Positions 1-8,053 are shown, numbered from the stretch's first letter. The stretch is 42,959 nucleotides of DNA from Pseudomonas sp. CAN1 (GCF_030462585.1 NZ_JASMRU010000006.1:78342-121300); one strand, 5' to 3'. Numbers and translations are program-made. Notes: a model not told the origin generated them from the sequence alone.

Positions 1-501
1 CACCTGGGGGCCAACCGCGTGCTGGTGATCGGCGTCAGCGGCAATCCCACCCAGGGAAGCGGCAACGAGCAGGTCGCCAACTACCGCACGGGGCAGCCGC
101 CGAGCCTGGCGCAGGTGGGTATCCATCTGCTCAACAGCACTTTCATCGACAGTCTGGAAGGCGATATCGAACTGCTGCACCGCATCAACTTCCTCAGCTC
201 GCTGGTGCCTGACGACGCACGCCGGACCAACCTGGGGCTGGCGCCGGTGGATGTGCTGCTGATTTCGCCGAGCCGGCCGCTGGATGAGATCGCCGCGCAG
301 TACCGCCACGAATTGCCCAAGCCGCTGCGCCTGTTCCTGCGCGGGCCGGGGGCGACCAAGGCGAGCGGGGCGGGCGTGCTCAGCTACCTGCTGTTCGAGC
401 CGGGCTACTGCAATGCGCTGATCGAACTGGGGTATCGCGACGCCATGGAAAAGCGCGCGGAGATCGCGCGCTTTCTGGGGATGGAAGATTGGTCGCTGTA
501 G
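1..501 (+). CDS. Patatin-like phospholipase family protein, C-terminal part (5' end outside window)
   Basis: The reading frame is open from the first base and ends at a TAG at 499-501, so only about 166 C-terminal residues are present. The opening HLGANRVLVIGVSGN is what follows the catalytic Asp-Gly block in bacterial patatin-like lipases of the RssA type: the stretch saying the product appears in a housed compartment and reads out its beta strand. The serine nucleophile (GxSxG) would lie upstream, outside the window. Patatin-family proteins hydrolyse acyl groups of phospholipids or related esters; the substrate here cannot be told. The remaining C-terminal half is helical without membrane segments. 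It is followed by a REP-type inverted repeat and then the convergent pirin gene. The family call is fairly secure; the function is only known at the family level. Confidence 0.75.
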   Translation, partial: HLGANRVLVIGVSGNPTQGSGNEQVANYRTGQPPSLAQVGIHLLNSTFIDSLEGDIELLHRINFLSSLVPDDARRTNLGLAPVDVLLISPSRPLDEIAAQYRHELPKPLRLFLRGPGATKASGAGVLSYLLFEPGYCNALIELGYRDAMEKRAEIARFLGMEDWSL

Positions 502-519
502 CGGTGATGTTCCCGTGAG

Positions 520-594
520 CGTAGGAGCGGACTCTGTCCGCGATTGGCTACCGGCGTGAAGCGGACCCATCGCGGACGGAGTCCGCTCCTACGC
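520..594. repeat. REP-type inverted pair between convergent genes
   Basis: GTAGGAGCGGACTCTGTCCG begins at 521 and its inverted partner, ending in CGCTCCTAC, lies at about 570-593. Each unit is itself a small palindrome (CGGAC..GTCCG), and the two face each other across about 30 bases, the usual doublet arrangement of pseudomonad REP sequences. It sits between the convergent patatin and pirin genes and may fold in both 3' UTRs. Confidence 0.85.
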
Positions 595-607
595 ACAACC
601 TGTCAGG

Positions 608-1468
608 TCAGACCGCAAACACCCCATCGCGGTAATCGCGCAGGGCCTGCTCGATTTCCTCGCGGCTGTTCATCACGAACGGGCCGTACTGCACGATGGG
701 CTCATTGAGAGGCCTGCCGGCCAGCAGCAGGACGCGCGCGCCGTTGTCGCTGGACAGGCGAATCTCGTCGCCCTGGCCCAGGCGCACCAGGCGATTGGTG
801 GCGACGGTGTCGTCACCACGCTCGCCGGGCACCTGCAGCGATCCTTCGTAGACGTACAGCATCACCCGATGGCCCGCCGGAATGTGCGGGGTCACCGACG
901 TGCCAGCCGGCAGCACCAGGTCGTAGTAGTGCGGCTCGGTGCCGGGGCGCTGCACGGCGCCATCGATGGCGGTTTCGCCATCATCGAAGCGCCCGGCGAT
1001 CACGGTCACGCCTACGCCTTGCACGGTCGTCACCCGCGGCACGTCTTCGGGCTCGATATCGCGGTAGCCGGCCGGCGCCAGCTTGTCCTTCGCCGGCAGG
1101 TTCAGCCACAGCTGGAAGCCGCGCATCGCGCCTTCCACCTGTTCGGGCATCTCGCTGTGGATGATGCCGTGGGCGGCGGTCATCCATTGCACGCCGCCCG
1201 GTTTGAGCAGGCCGGTGTTGCCCAGGTGGTCTTCGTGGCGCATGCGCCCTTCGAGCATGTAGGTGACGGTCTCGAAGCCGCGGTGCGGGTGGGCCGGGAA
1301 GCCGGCGATGTAGTCGTCGGGGTTCTGCGTGTCGAACTGGTCGAGCATCAGGAACGGATCGAAGCGCTCGATACCGGCGCCGCCGATCACGCGGGTCAGG
1401 CGTACGCCGGCGCCGTCGCTGGCGGGTTGGCCGATGTGCTGGTCGATCACGGTACGTAGACGGGTCAT
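608..1468 (-). CDS. Pirin family protein
   Basis: A 286-residue bicupin. The N-terminal cupin has HPHRGFE (residues 60-66) and HGIIHSE (100-106), so the four metal ligands expected for pirins (His60, His62, His104, Glu106) are all present. The second cupin ends with RPLNEPIVQYGPFVMNS, a standard pirin tail. Pirins bind iron; some act as quercetin 2,3-dioxygenases, others as redox-responsive cofactors, and the assignment for this copy is open. The start is fixed by a strong AGGAGG a few bases before ATG at 1466-1468. The gene stands alone, converging on the patatin gene, with its promoter in the AT-richer 1469-1575 stretch. Confidence 0.9.
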   Translation of the reverse strand: MTRLRTVIDQHIGQPASDGAGVRLTRVIGGAGIERFDPFLMLDQFDTQNPDDYIAGFPAHPHRGFETVTYMLEGRMRHEDHLGNTGLLKPGGVQWMTAAHGIIHSEMPEQVEGAMRGFQLWLNLPAKDKLAPAGYRDIEPEDVPRVTTVQGVGVTVIAGRFDDGETAIDGAVQRPGTEPHYYDLVLPAGTSVTPHIPAGHRVMLYVYEGSLQVPGERGDDTVATNRLVRLGQGDEIRLSSDNGARVLLLAGRPLNEPIVQYGPFVMNSREEIEQALRDYRDGVFAV

Positions 1469-1575
1469 GGGGACCTCCTTGATCTGTGAATGGAGATCAT
1501 CCTAGTCCCAATTGATGGATGAATGGTTGCGAGTTTTTCGGCTTAGCTATCTATTTATTCGATTGTTTGCTGGAA

Positions 1576-1604
1576 AGAAAACCGCCGCCCTCGGGCGGCG
1601 GTTG
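1576..1604 (-). terminator. Rho-independent terminator of the mlaA-like operon
   Basis: ACCGCCGCCC-TC-GGGCGGCGGT forms a near-perfect stem at about 1580-1602. On the minus strand it is followed by TTTTCTTT, five bases beyond the stop codon of the MlaA-like gene. Confidence 0.8.
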
Positions 1605-1608
1605 GCGG

Positions 1609-2421
1609 TCACTCCTGGATCTGCAGGCGCCGGGCTTCGGTGTAGAAGTAGCGCAGCTTCTCGTACTCGAAGGGCGTGTTCATCTGCCCGTAGCGGAAGC
1701 TGTTGCTGTAGCGCTTGTCGATGATCTCCAGCACCGGCAGCTCCCAGTAGCGGCGGCTGAGGTCGGAGTAGTTCAGGTAGTTCACTTCGCGGGCGGCGAT
1801 GAAGTCGGTGACCAGTCCGCCGGTGTCGCGCAGGTTGGACGGGCCGAGGATCGGCAGCATCAGGTACGGGCCATCCGGCACGCCCCAGTAGCCCAGGGTC
1901 TGGCCGAAGTCCTCGCTGACCTTGGGCAGCCCCATGGCGGTGGCCGGGTCCCACAGGCCGGCGATGCCGAAGATGGTGTTGAACAGCAGCCGCGCGGTGC
2001 TGTTCGCCGCGCGCTCGGGCTTGAGCTGGGCGACGCTGTTGAGCAGGGTCGGCACTTCGCCCAGGTTGCTGAAGAAGTTGCTTACGCCAGTGCGCACGAA
2101 GCTCGGGGTGACGTACTGGTAGCCGTTCACTACGGGCAGGAACACCCATTCGTCGAAGCGGTAGTTGAAGTGGTACACGCGGCGGTTCCACGACTCCCAG
2201 GGGTCGTAGACGTTGAGCGCATCGAAGGTGGCGCGCTCGAATTCGCGCTGATCCAGTCCGGGGTTGAACTTCAGTGCATCCAGCGGGTGCTTGAAGCCGT
2301 CCTCGTCCGGTGCCATGTCGAAGGCGGTGGAGGTCGGCGTGCGTATCGGTTGCGGCGTCTCGGCCTGGGCGAGGCCGCAGGCCAGCAGCAGGGCGAGGGG
2401 CCAGGTATGGCGAAGTGGCAT
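1609..2421 (-). CDS. MlaA (VacJ) family envelope protein
   Basis: A 270-residue protein with the MlaA family core: NVYDPWESWNRRVYHFNYRFD near residue 70, then the helical FVRTGVSNFFSNLGEVPTLLN block, the FGIAGLWDPA segment and LPILGPSNLRD. In the Mla pathway MlaA sits in the outer membrane with porins and removes mislocalised phospholipid from the outer leaflet. The chosen ATG (2419-2421) lies just after the stop of the hydrolase gene and gives a proper signal peptide, MPLRHTWPLALLLACGLAQA. Cys15 in LLAC could be a lipidation site, but AQA-E would serve ordinary signal peptidase, so lipoprotein status is uncertain. It forms a tight operon with the upstream alpha/beta hydrolase and not with mlaFEDCB genes, so it is probably a paralogue of the main mlaA. 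Confidence 0.85.
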   Translation of the reverse strand: MPLRHTWPLALLLACGLAQAETPQPIRTPTSTAFDMAPDEDGFKHPLDALKFNPGLDQREFERATFDALNVYDPWESWNRRVYHFNYRFDEWVFLPVVNGYQYVTPSFVRTGVSNFFSNLGEVPTLLNSVAQLKPERAANSTARLLFNTIFGIAGLWDPATAMGLPKVSEDFGQTLGYWGVPDGPYLMLPILGPSNLRDTGGLVTDFIAAREVNYLNYSDLSRRYWELPVLEIIDKRYSNSFRYGQMNTPFEYEKLRYFYTEARRLQIQE

Positions 2422-2425
2422 GGAG

Positions 2426-3775
2426 TCAGTTCCCTGTCTGCGCGGTGGCCAGGCCGTCGGCCGAGACACCCTGTCCCTTGAAGAAGCCCAGCATGTCCTG
2501 GGCGTTCACGCGGTAGTTGAGGTTGCCGCAGTGGCCGCCGCGCGGGTAGAGCGTCAGGCGGTCGCCGAAGGTGCGGCGCAGGAAGCCGATGTCGCCCGGG
2601 CCGAGGATGACGTCGTCGGCGTTGTGCATGACGGCGATCTTCGGGCTGTGCTTGAGGTAGTCCTCGACGCCGTACAGGCTGACCTTCTCGATCAGCTGCG
2701 GCAGGCTGCCGCCGTCGTACTTGGCGCGCCACAGCGGCATCAGCTGGTCGGTCATGTAGCACTCGAAATCACACTGCATGGCGCGCTTGAAGAACGGCGT
2801 CAGGCTGGTGCCTTCGGTGATCGGGTACTTGGGTGGAGTGATCAGGCCGCGGCGGTTGATCAGGTCGGAGGTGAAGGCGATGTCGGCGGAGGAGAAGCGG
2901 AACACCGCGCCGATCAGCATGGCCATCTCCTCGTTGGAGAGGTGCTGCCTGGACTGCTGCAGGTCGAAGAGGAAGGCGTCGTTGAGGTCGACGTAGCCTT
3001 TCTGCTCGAAGTAGCGGGTCAGCTTGGCCAGTACCACCTGGTAGAAGGTGTTGGTGTCGTTGATGCCCTTGACCTGGGTCTGCACCAGCTTGTCCAGGTT
3101 GCTCACCGAGGTGTAGAGGTTGACCGGCGGGTTGAGCAGCAGCACGCGCTTGAAGTTGAAGCTGCGGCGGGTTTCGTCGAGCTGGCTGACGAAGGCCGCG
3201 TGCAGCGCACCGAGGCTGTATCCGGTGAGGTAGTACTCGGTGACCGGCAGGTCCGGGTGCTGCGCGCGGATGGCCTGCATCACCCGATAGAGTTCGTCGG
3301 CGTCGTCCGGGGTGTAGCCAGGCGTGGCGATGCGCGAGGCGCCGACCATGAAATCCCAGCTGGTCGGCGAGGAAATCTGCACCACGTGGTAGCCGGCACC
3401 GTAGAACAGGCGCTTGAGGTACTCCGGGGTGGTGCTGGAATAGTTGGCGCCGGTGCCGGCGATGATGAACACCAGCGGCGCGGCATGTTTCTGCCAGGCC
3501 AGCCGGTAGTGCAGTTTCTTCACCGGCCAGAAGTTGCTCGGCAACTCGTGCTCGCGCTCGGGGCGCAGCTTGAGCGCGTAGTCGGACTGGCGGATATCGC
3601 TGTCGGCCGGCAGTTGCGGGCGCAGGTCCGGCGGCGTCGTGGCGATGGTCGCCTCGAATGGGTTGAGCAGCGGGTAGCCGTAGCTGGCCTGGTCCACATC
3701 GCGGGCGAATACCGGCCCGGCGAGTCCCATTGCGAGGCAACCCAGCAGGGCTGCCGCGCGGCAAAGAAATGTCAT
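2426..3775 (-). CDS. Secreted alpha/beta-hydrolase fold protein paired with MlaA-like protein
   Basis: 449 residues with a clear signal peptide (MTFLCRAAALLGCLAMGLAG-PVFA). The hydrolase fold is visible: VFIIAGTGANYSS (about 102-114, oxyanion-type loop), nucleophile elbow TGYSLGA (184-190, Ser187), a candidate acid Asp387 or Asp388 in HNADDVI, and a terminal GGHCGN (His415). Exported, it should act in the periplasm or outer membrane. The substrate is unknown; an ester or lipid is likely from the fold and from the operon with an MlaA-like lipid transporter, whose start lies only a few bases beyond this stop. Homologues are sometimes labelled serine/threonine kinase, which nothing here supports. 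ATG at 3773-3775 is preceded by AAAGGA. Confidence 0.75.
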   Translation of the reverse strand: MTFLCRAAALLGCLAMGLAGPVFARDVDQASYGYPLLNPFEATIATTPPDLRPQLPADSDIRQSDYALKLRPEREHELPSNFWPVKKLHYRLAWQKHAAPLVFIIAGTGANYSSTTPEYLKRLFYGAGYHVVQISSPTSWDFMVGASRIATPGYTPDDADELYRVMQAIRAQHPDLPVTEYYLTGYSLGALHAAFVSQLDETRRSFNFKRVLLLNPPVNLYTSVSNLDKLVQTQVKGINDTNTFYQVVLAKLTRYFEQKGYVDLNDAFLFDLQQSRQHLSNEEMAMLIGAVFRFSSADIAFTSDLINRRGLITPPKYPITEGTSLTPFFKRAMQCDFECYMTDQLMPLWRAKYDGGSLPQLIEKVSLYGVEDYLKHSPKIAVMHNADDVILGPGDIGFLRRTFGDRLTLYPRGGHCGNLNYRVNAQDMLGFFKGQGVSADGLATAQTGN

Positions 3776-3858
3776 GGTAGGAAGTCCTTTCAGGGGAGGC
3801 CAACTCTAGGGTGACCGCCGATTAAGACCAGCACATTTCTCACAAGTGCGATTGGCTT

Positions 3859-4344
3859 TCAGGCCTTGCGAGCCAGGTCTCTCAGCGCATCTCCGGTTAG
3901 ACGATAGACGCTCCATTCATCCTGCGGGCGGGCACCCAGGCTGCGGTAGAAGCCGATGGCCGGCTCGTTCCAGTCCAGCACCGACCATTCCAGGCGGCCG
4001 CAGCCGCGTTCCACGGCGAGGCGCGCCAGCTCCGTAAGGAGTGCCTTGCCCAGTCCGGCGCCACGGGCGGCGGGGCGCACGTAGAGGTCCTCAAGGTAGA
4101 TGCCGGGTTGGCTGAGCCAGGTGGAATAGTTGTGGAAGAACAGCGCGAAGCCCTCGGGCTGGCCGTCGACTTCGCCGATCAGTACCTCGGCATAGGGGCG
4201 CGGGCCGAACAGGTGGTCGTGCATGCGCTGGGCGTCGGCCTTCACCTCATGCACCAGCTTTTCGTAGTCGGCCAGCTCGCGGATCAGGTCGAGGATCAGC
4301 GGGATGTCTTCCGGGGCGGCGGGGCGCAGGGTGACGCGGGGCAT
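3859..4344 (-). CDS. GNAT family N-acetyltransferase
   Basis: 161 residues. The acetyl-CoA pyrophosphate loop RGAGLGK is at 94-100, preceded by GIYLEDLYVRP (81-91), a pattern typical of the spermidine/spermine and thialysine N-acetyltransferase branch of GNAT proteins. The usual late motif WNEPAIGFYRSLGA follows at 125-138. It probably transfers acetyl from acetyl-CoA to a small amine, but the acceptor is not determined by sequence. The start at 4342-4344 is chosen over an upstream in-frame option because GAGGAAA sits 5-6 bases before it and because MPRVTLRPA is the standard GNAT beginning. Single gene; neighbours are unrelated. Confidence 0.85.
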   Translation of the reverse strand: MPRVTLRPAAPEDIPLILDLIRELADYEKLVHEVKADAQRMHDHLFGPRPYAEVLIGEVDGQPEGFALFFHNYSTWLSQPGIYLEDLYVRPAARGAGLGKALLTELARLAVERGCGRLEWSVLDWNEPAIGFYRSLGARPQDEWSVYRLTGDALRDLARKA

Positions 4345-4465
4345 GGCGGTTTCCTCGTAAAGCGAAATCCGTCGAGCATGCCCAATGCCCCGCGCCGCTG
4401 GCAACAATTCGGCAGAGCCATTCAGCTGAGTAATTCAACGGAGCAATTCAGCTGAGCGATGCGGC

Positions 4466-5032
4466 TCAGTAATGCTCCAGGCTTTCCACCCAGATCAGCT
4501 CGCAGGCGCCGGCGCCGGTGTCCTCGCGGGTCAGCGAGCTGACCCAGTGCCAGCCGTCGTCGGCTTGCACCCGCACCAGCTTGCCGGAAAGGCGCACGTG
4601 CTCGCCGGCGCTGACCTGTGCCAGGCTGCGCGCCACGCTGTCGTTGGCCGGAATCATGTGCATGTTGGCGCTGTGGGTCTCGATCTCGCGGCGCGGGATC
4701 GGCATCGGGTTGGCGTTCCAGTGATACCAGCGGTTGCCCTGGCTGATGTGGATATCGGCCAGCACCCGCGGATCGTCCATCGGTCCCCAGCCCAGGGCGA
4801 GGTCGGTGGGCGACAGCTCGGCCTCGCGGCCCAGGTGGTAATCCTCGCGGCTCAGCACCCGCGCCTCGATGCTGAAATCCTCCAGCGGGTAGATGGAATA
4901 GCGCTCGACGCGAAAGCCGCCATCGGGCAGCGCCTGGCTCTGCTGGGCGGGGGAGTGGGGGCGCTCGGTCGGCCACAGCCACCAGAAGCTGGTCGCCGTG
5001 CAGGCCAGCAGGAACAGGGTCGATCGCTTCAT
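4466..5032 (-). CDS. Conserved membrane-anchored protein of unknown function
   Basis: 188 residues. An N-terminal hydrophobic stretch (MKRSTLFLLACTATSFWWLW) gives one membrane anchor or a signal peptide, so the rest is probably periplasmic. The domain contains DLALGWGPM near 80 and, at the C-terminus, HVRLSGKLVRVQ followed by SSLTREDTGAGACELIWVE. I recall the SSLTR-DTG-GACE-IWV pattern from uncharacterised gammaproteobacterial proteins, but know of no assigned function. The beta-rich end resembles a small OB-like barrel, which is inference. The ATG at 5030-5032 is chosen because the longer frame upstream has low-complexity, shadow-like sequence. Divergent from the small membrane protein gene at 5141. 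Confidence 0.7.
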   Translation of the reverse strand: MKRSTLFLLACTATSFWWLWPTERPHSPAQQSQALPDGGFRVERYSIYPLEDFSIEARVLSREDYHLGREAELSPTDLALGWGPMDDPRVLADIHISQGNRWYHWNANPMPIPRREIETHSANMHMIPANDSVARSLAQVSAGEHVRLSGKLVRVQADDGWHWVSSLTREDTGAGACELIWVESLEHY

Positions 5033-5140
5033 CGCAGGCTCCGTTGGTGAACGAAGTCTACGCAGGAAGTGGCCCCCCTTGCATCGGCCTTTGTGCTGGT
5101 TATGCTGGGCGCCGAATTTCCCCTCCGAGGTGGTGGCGCC

Positions 5141-5509
5141 ATGCCCCGTCGTTTGCTCCTGATCCTCCTTCTTGCCGTCTTTGGCCTGTGGCTGGCCGCC
5201 AGTTATGGCGTGCGTTTCGGGCTGATGGAGGATGGCCGCTGGGTCGGCATCTGCGCCGACGAAGCCGGCCGCTGGGAGTGCGGCGTGCGCTCGCAGCTGG
5301 GCTGGGCGATCCACTTCGGCGTGTTCGGCAAGCTGGCGCTGGGGGTTTCCCTGCTGGCGTTCTGCATGCCGCGGCAGGCGGGTTGGTGGCTGGCAGTGCT
5401 GGCGATGGTGGTCACGCTGCCGGCGCTGGTGCTGTACAACGCCGGTTTCGCGGTGTTCGCCGTGGTGCTGGCGGGGCTGCGGCTGGTCCGCGCGCCCAGG
5501 GCTTCGTGA
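5141..5509 (+). CDS. Small membrane protein of unknown function
   Basis: 122 residues with three or four hydrophobic segments: one at the N-terminus (RRLLLILLLAVFGLWLAASY), then LGWAIHFGVFGKLALGVSLLAF, then WLAVLAMVVTLPALVLY and FAVFAVVLAGL. A short extracytoplasmic loop has two cysteines (GICADE and WECGVR) that could pair. ATG at 5141 is preceded by GAGGTGG. No family is recognised. It ends two bases before the start of the LprI-like gene, so the two are probably one transcript. Confidence 0.6.
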   Translation: MPRRLLLILLLAVFGLWLAASYGVRFGLMEDGRWVGICADEAGRWECGVRSQLGWAIHFGVFGKLALGVSLLAFCMPRQAGWWLAVLAMVVTLPALVLYNAGFAVFAVVLAGLRLVRAPRAS

Positions 5510-5511
5510 TC

Positions 5512-5928
5512 ATGCGTCGCGCGCTCCTGCTGCTGGCATTGCCGGCTTTGGCCATGGCGCGGGACTTTCCCGCCGAAGGCGAGGAGTGCATCGCGGCCAA
5601 TTCCGGCGCGGGGTCGGTGCAATGCCTCACCGAGCTGTATTACCAGAGCAACCACGAATTACGTCGCCTGGAAGATCGCCTCGTTGCGCAATCCGCGCAG
5701 CGCTTGCGGGATGATCGGATCACCCGAACCCACCATGAGCAGGCCGTTTCCTCCCTGCGCGACGCCGCCCGGCGCTACGCGAAGTACAGCGAGCGCCAGT
5801 GTGATTTCGAAGTGGGTTACTCCGGTGCCGCCGCTTCAGGCGCGCAGCAGGTGTTCTACCGCTGCCTGCTGCGGCTCAACCAGGGACGGCGGGACTATCT
5901 GCTCGCCGCTCTGAAAGACTCGGACTGA
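5512..5928 (+). CDS. Exported LprI-like (DUF1311) protein
   Basis: 138 residues: a signal peptide (MRRALLLLALPALAMA) then a small helical domain with four cysteines (26, 38, 97, 118). The first pair spaced as C-x11-C followed by LTELYYQSNHELRRLEDRL, and the late QCDFE...YRCLLRLNQ, fit the lysozyme inhibitor LprI / DUF1311 pattern of disulfide-bridged periplasmic helical proteins. Some family members inhibit lysozyme; most have no tested role. ATG at 5512 lies two bases after the previous stop. The last 53 bases overlap the 3' end of the convergent GH17 gene, which is unusual and considered separately. Confidence 0.65.
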   Translation: MRRALLLLALPALAMARDFPAEGEECIAANSGAGSVQCLTELYYQSNHELRRLEDRLVAQSAQRLRDDRITRTHHEQAVSSLRDAARRYAKYSERQCDFEVGYSGAAASGAQQVFYRCLLRLNQGRRDYLLAALKDSD

Positions 5929-7474
5929 CTGCCGAGCGCACACCGCGCAGCAGTGCGCCCAGCATCAGCAGGCTTACCACGGCCCAGCCCAGCGCCTGCT
6001 GGTTGCCCAGGCCCTCCAGGGCCAGTTGCGCGGGAATGCCGACGGCAATGATCAGCGCCAGCAGCAATGCCTCGCGACGCGGCGCTGCCACCGGCCGACA
6101 CAGGTAGACCAGCGCCGGGAACAGCAATGCCGGGCTGGGGAAACTGCGGTAGCGCGCATCGAACACCAGGCCGAGCATCAGCACTGCGCCGGCGAAACCG
6201 GCCGCCGCCAGCCACAGGCCGGCGCGCCGCTCAAGCATGTCGAACGCCTTCGCCCGCCAGCCAGCACGGGCAGACAGCGCCAGGCTGATGTGCGTCAGCA
6301 CCAGCAGGTTGAGACCAACCAGCGCGGCCGCCCACAGCCATTCGCCCCAGAAGCGACTGGTGATGGTCGACTGTTCCAGCCACAGGCCGATGCAGCCGGC
6401 GCCCAGCGCGCCGACCAGGGGCAGCAGGAAGGCATTGCGCCCGGAAGCCGGCCGCCCGCCCAGCAGCAGGCCGGCCGCCAGGATCGCCCCGGACAGGCCG
6501 AGCCACAGCGGCCAGCCCGGCAGGTTGCTGACCGGCCCGGCGAGCACGTTCTTCTCCTCGCGGTCGGCGCTGAACAGGCCCCAGTAACCGCCCACCGCGC
6601 CTTCGCTCTCGCGCTTCCACGGTTGGTCGAAGGCTTCGATCAGGTTGTAGTGCCAGCCTTTTTCCTCGGCCATCTGCACGAAGCCGCGGAGGAAGCGCGC
6701 CTCGTTGACCCGACTGGGCACGGCGGTCTCGCGCTGGCGGCCTTCGCTGGGCCAGCCGGTCTCGCCGATGACGATGTCCTTGGGGGCGAACTCGCGGCCG
6801 AAGTCCTCGCGCACCTTGGCCACATGCTCCAGCGCGTCGTCGATGTCCAGTGGCTGGTCTTCCCAGTAGGGCAGCAGGTGGATGGTGACGAAGTCCACCG
6901 CCGGGGCGATCTCCGGGTGTTGGTGCCAGAAATCCCAGACGTCGGCGTAGGTCACCGGCTGCTTCACATGGGCCTTCACCTTGTGAATCAGCCCGGCCAG
7001 GTAGCGTCCGGTGACTTCCTTGCGCAGCAGGGTTTCGTTGCCGACGATCACCGCCTGCACCACGTCCGGATACTGGTTGGCGGCCTTGATCAGTGCATCG
7101 ACTTCACGTTCGGTATCCACCGGGTTGGCGTTGACCCAGGCGCCGAGCATCAGCTTCAGGCCGTGCTTGCGGGCCAGCTCGGGGATGCCTTCCAGGCCGG
7201 TCATGGAATAGGTGCGCACGCAGTCGAAGCGCGTCGCCAGCAGGGCGAGGTCGGCGTCCATCTGCTGCGGACGCAGCACGAAAGGCTGGTCGAACGGCGA
7301 CTGGTCCTTGGCGAACGGGCTGTAGGAGGCGCACTGCAGCTTGTGTGTGGGTGTCGCGGCGTCCGGCAGGATCACCGGCCTGCCCAGGCCGTACCAGAGC
7401 CCGCAGAGGGCGATGAGAGCGAGCAGCAGGGCGAGACAGTAGGGCAGGAGCGGAAAGCGCGATGAGGAGGGCAT
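5876..7474 (-). CDS. GH17-family beta-glucan glucanosyltransferase/glucanase with C-terminal membrane domain
   Basis: 532 residues. After one N-terminal membrane helix comes a GH17 barrel (about 35-320) with the two catalytic glutamates in VIVGNETLLR (Glu147, acid/base) and VIGETGWPSEG (Glu238, nucleophile). The C-terminal 190 residues are a hydrophobic domain with about six or seven membrane helices. This arrangement is known from proteobacterial GH17 enzymes that transfer beta-1,3-glucan segments and is often mislabelled beta-(1-6)-glucan synthase. It probably remodels periplasmic glucan. The ATG at 7472-7474 is chosen because the only longer start would be a TTG without a ribosome site. 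No glycosyltransferase (NdvB) gene is adjacent. Its tail overlaps the LprI-like gene by 53 bases. Confidence 0.85.
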   Translation of the reverse strand: MPSSSRFPLLPYCLALLLALIALCGLWYGLGRPVILPDAATPTHKLQCASYSPFAKDQSPFDQPFVLRPQQMDADLALLATRFDCVRTYSMTGLEGIPELARKHGLKLMLGAWVNANPVDTEREVDALIKAANQYPDVVQAVIVGNETLLRKEVTGRYLAGLIHKVKAHVKQPVTYADVWDFWHQHPEIAPAVDFVTIHLLPYWEDQPLDIDDALEHVAKVREDFGREFAPKDIVIGETGWPSEGRQRETAVPSRVNEARFLRGFVQMAEEKGWHYNLIEAFDQPWKRESEGAVGGYWGLFSADREEKNVLAGPVSNLPGWPLWLGLSGAILAAGLLLGGRPASGRNAFLLPLVGALGAGCIGLWLEQSTITSRFWGEWLWAAALVGLNLLVLTHISLALSARAGWRAKAFDMLERRAGLWLAAAGFAGAVLMLGLVFDARYRSFPSPALLFPALVYLCRPVAAPRREALLLALIIAVGIPAQLALEGLGNQQALGWAVVSLLMLGALLRGVRSAVSPSLSERRADSPAVPG

Positions 7475-7547
7475 GGGAGCACGCGAACCGTGGGAAGGCG
7501 CGCATCTTAGCAACGCCGCCGGCCGCCGTCAGTGCCCGATGGGGCAC

Positions 7548-7769
7548 TTAGGCATGCCGGTGGACCCAGTTGTGCGCCGGTGCTGACTCGCTCGCTGCGT
7601 TGCCCTCGATGCGCTTCCAGATCTTCTCGTGGAAGTGGAAGCCCACCGCGTTGCACAGCGGCTCTACCACCGCCACCAGGCCGCCCACGGCGATGCTGCC
7701 GGTCAGCGCGTAGGCGACGCTGAAGGCGATGATGAAGTGCATCAGGGTGAAGGTGACGGTCTTGAGCAT
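7548..7769 (-). CDS. DUF2061 small membrane protein
   Basis: 73 residues with two membrane helices (TVTFTLMHFIIAFSVAYALT and IAVGGLVAVVEPLCNAVGF) and the family end HFHEKIWKRIE. This matches DUF2061, predicted inner membrane proteins of unknown role. The start at 7767-7769 is chosen from the family alignment; the longer in-frame ATG would add an unrelated hydrophilic segment. A Fur-box-like palindrome lies 18 bases upstream, which suggests iron-dependent expression. Confidence 0.8.
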   Translation of the reverse strand: MLKTVTFTLMHFIIAFSVAYALTGSIAVGGLVAVVEPLCNAVGFHFHEKIWKRIEGNAASESAPAHNWVHRHA

Positions 7770-7787
7770 GGCTGCGATCTCCCAGTC

Positions 7788-7806
7788 GAGAATGATTCTC
7801 CGTTGC
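7788..7806 (-). promoter_or_regulatory. Candidate Fur box upstream of the DUF2061 gene
   Basis: GAGAATGATTCTC at 7788-7800 is a perfect 13-base palindrome. Aligned with the classic GATAATGATAATCATTATC it matches 12 of 19 positions over 7788-7806. It lies where the promoter of the DUF2061 gene should be. Function not proven. Confidence 0.5.
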
Positions 7807-8053
7807 TGCAAGACTACTTCGGGGGAACCCTCGCGGGTAATCGAGCCTCTGTATGGAGGCGATAGGCCGCCACGCCCGTCGTGGATGGAATGGCGAGGTC
7901 GTGGATGGACGGCTTCTGTCGTGGATCGGACCGTTTGGCGTCGCTCTCAGAGCAGTTCGCCAGCCGGGTGCGCCGATCATGAAGGGGCGGCCAAGACCGC
8001 GAAATGCGCCGGGTTGCACTCCGGCGCGCCGATAAAATCACGGGGAGAAAACC

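Noticed and set aside
1519-2481. 320-residue frame antisense to the MlaA-like gene
   Set aside because: Ala/Val/Gly/Gln-rich shadow; no ribosome site; MlaA motifs on the other strand.
2426-3775. Serine/threonine protein kinase label
   Set aside because: No kinase motif; nucleophile elbow GYSLG and a late His show an alpha/beta hydrolase.
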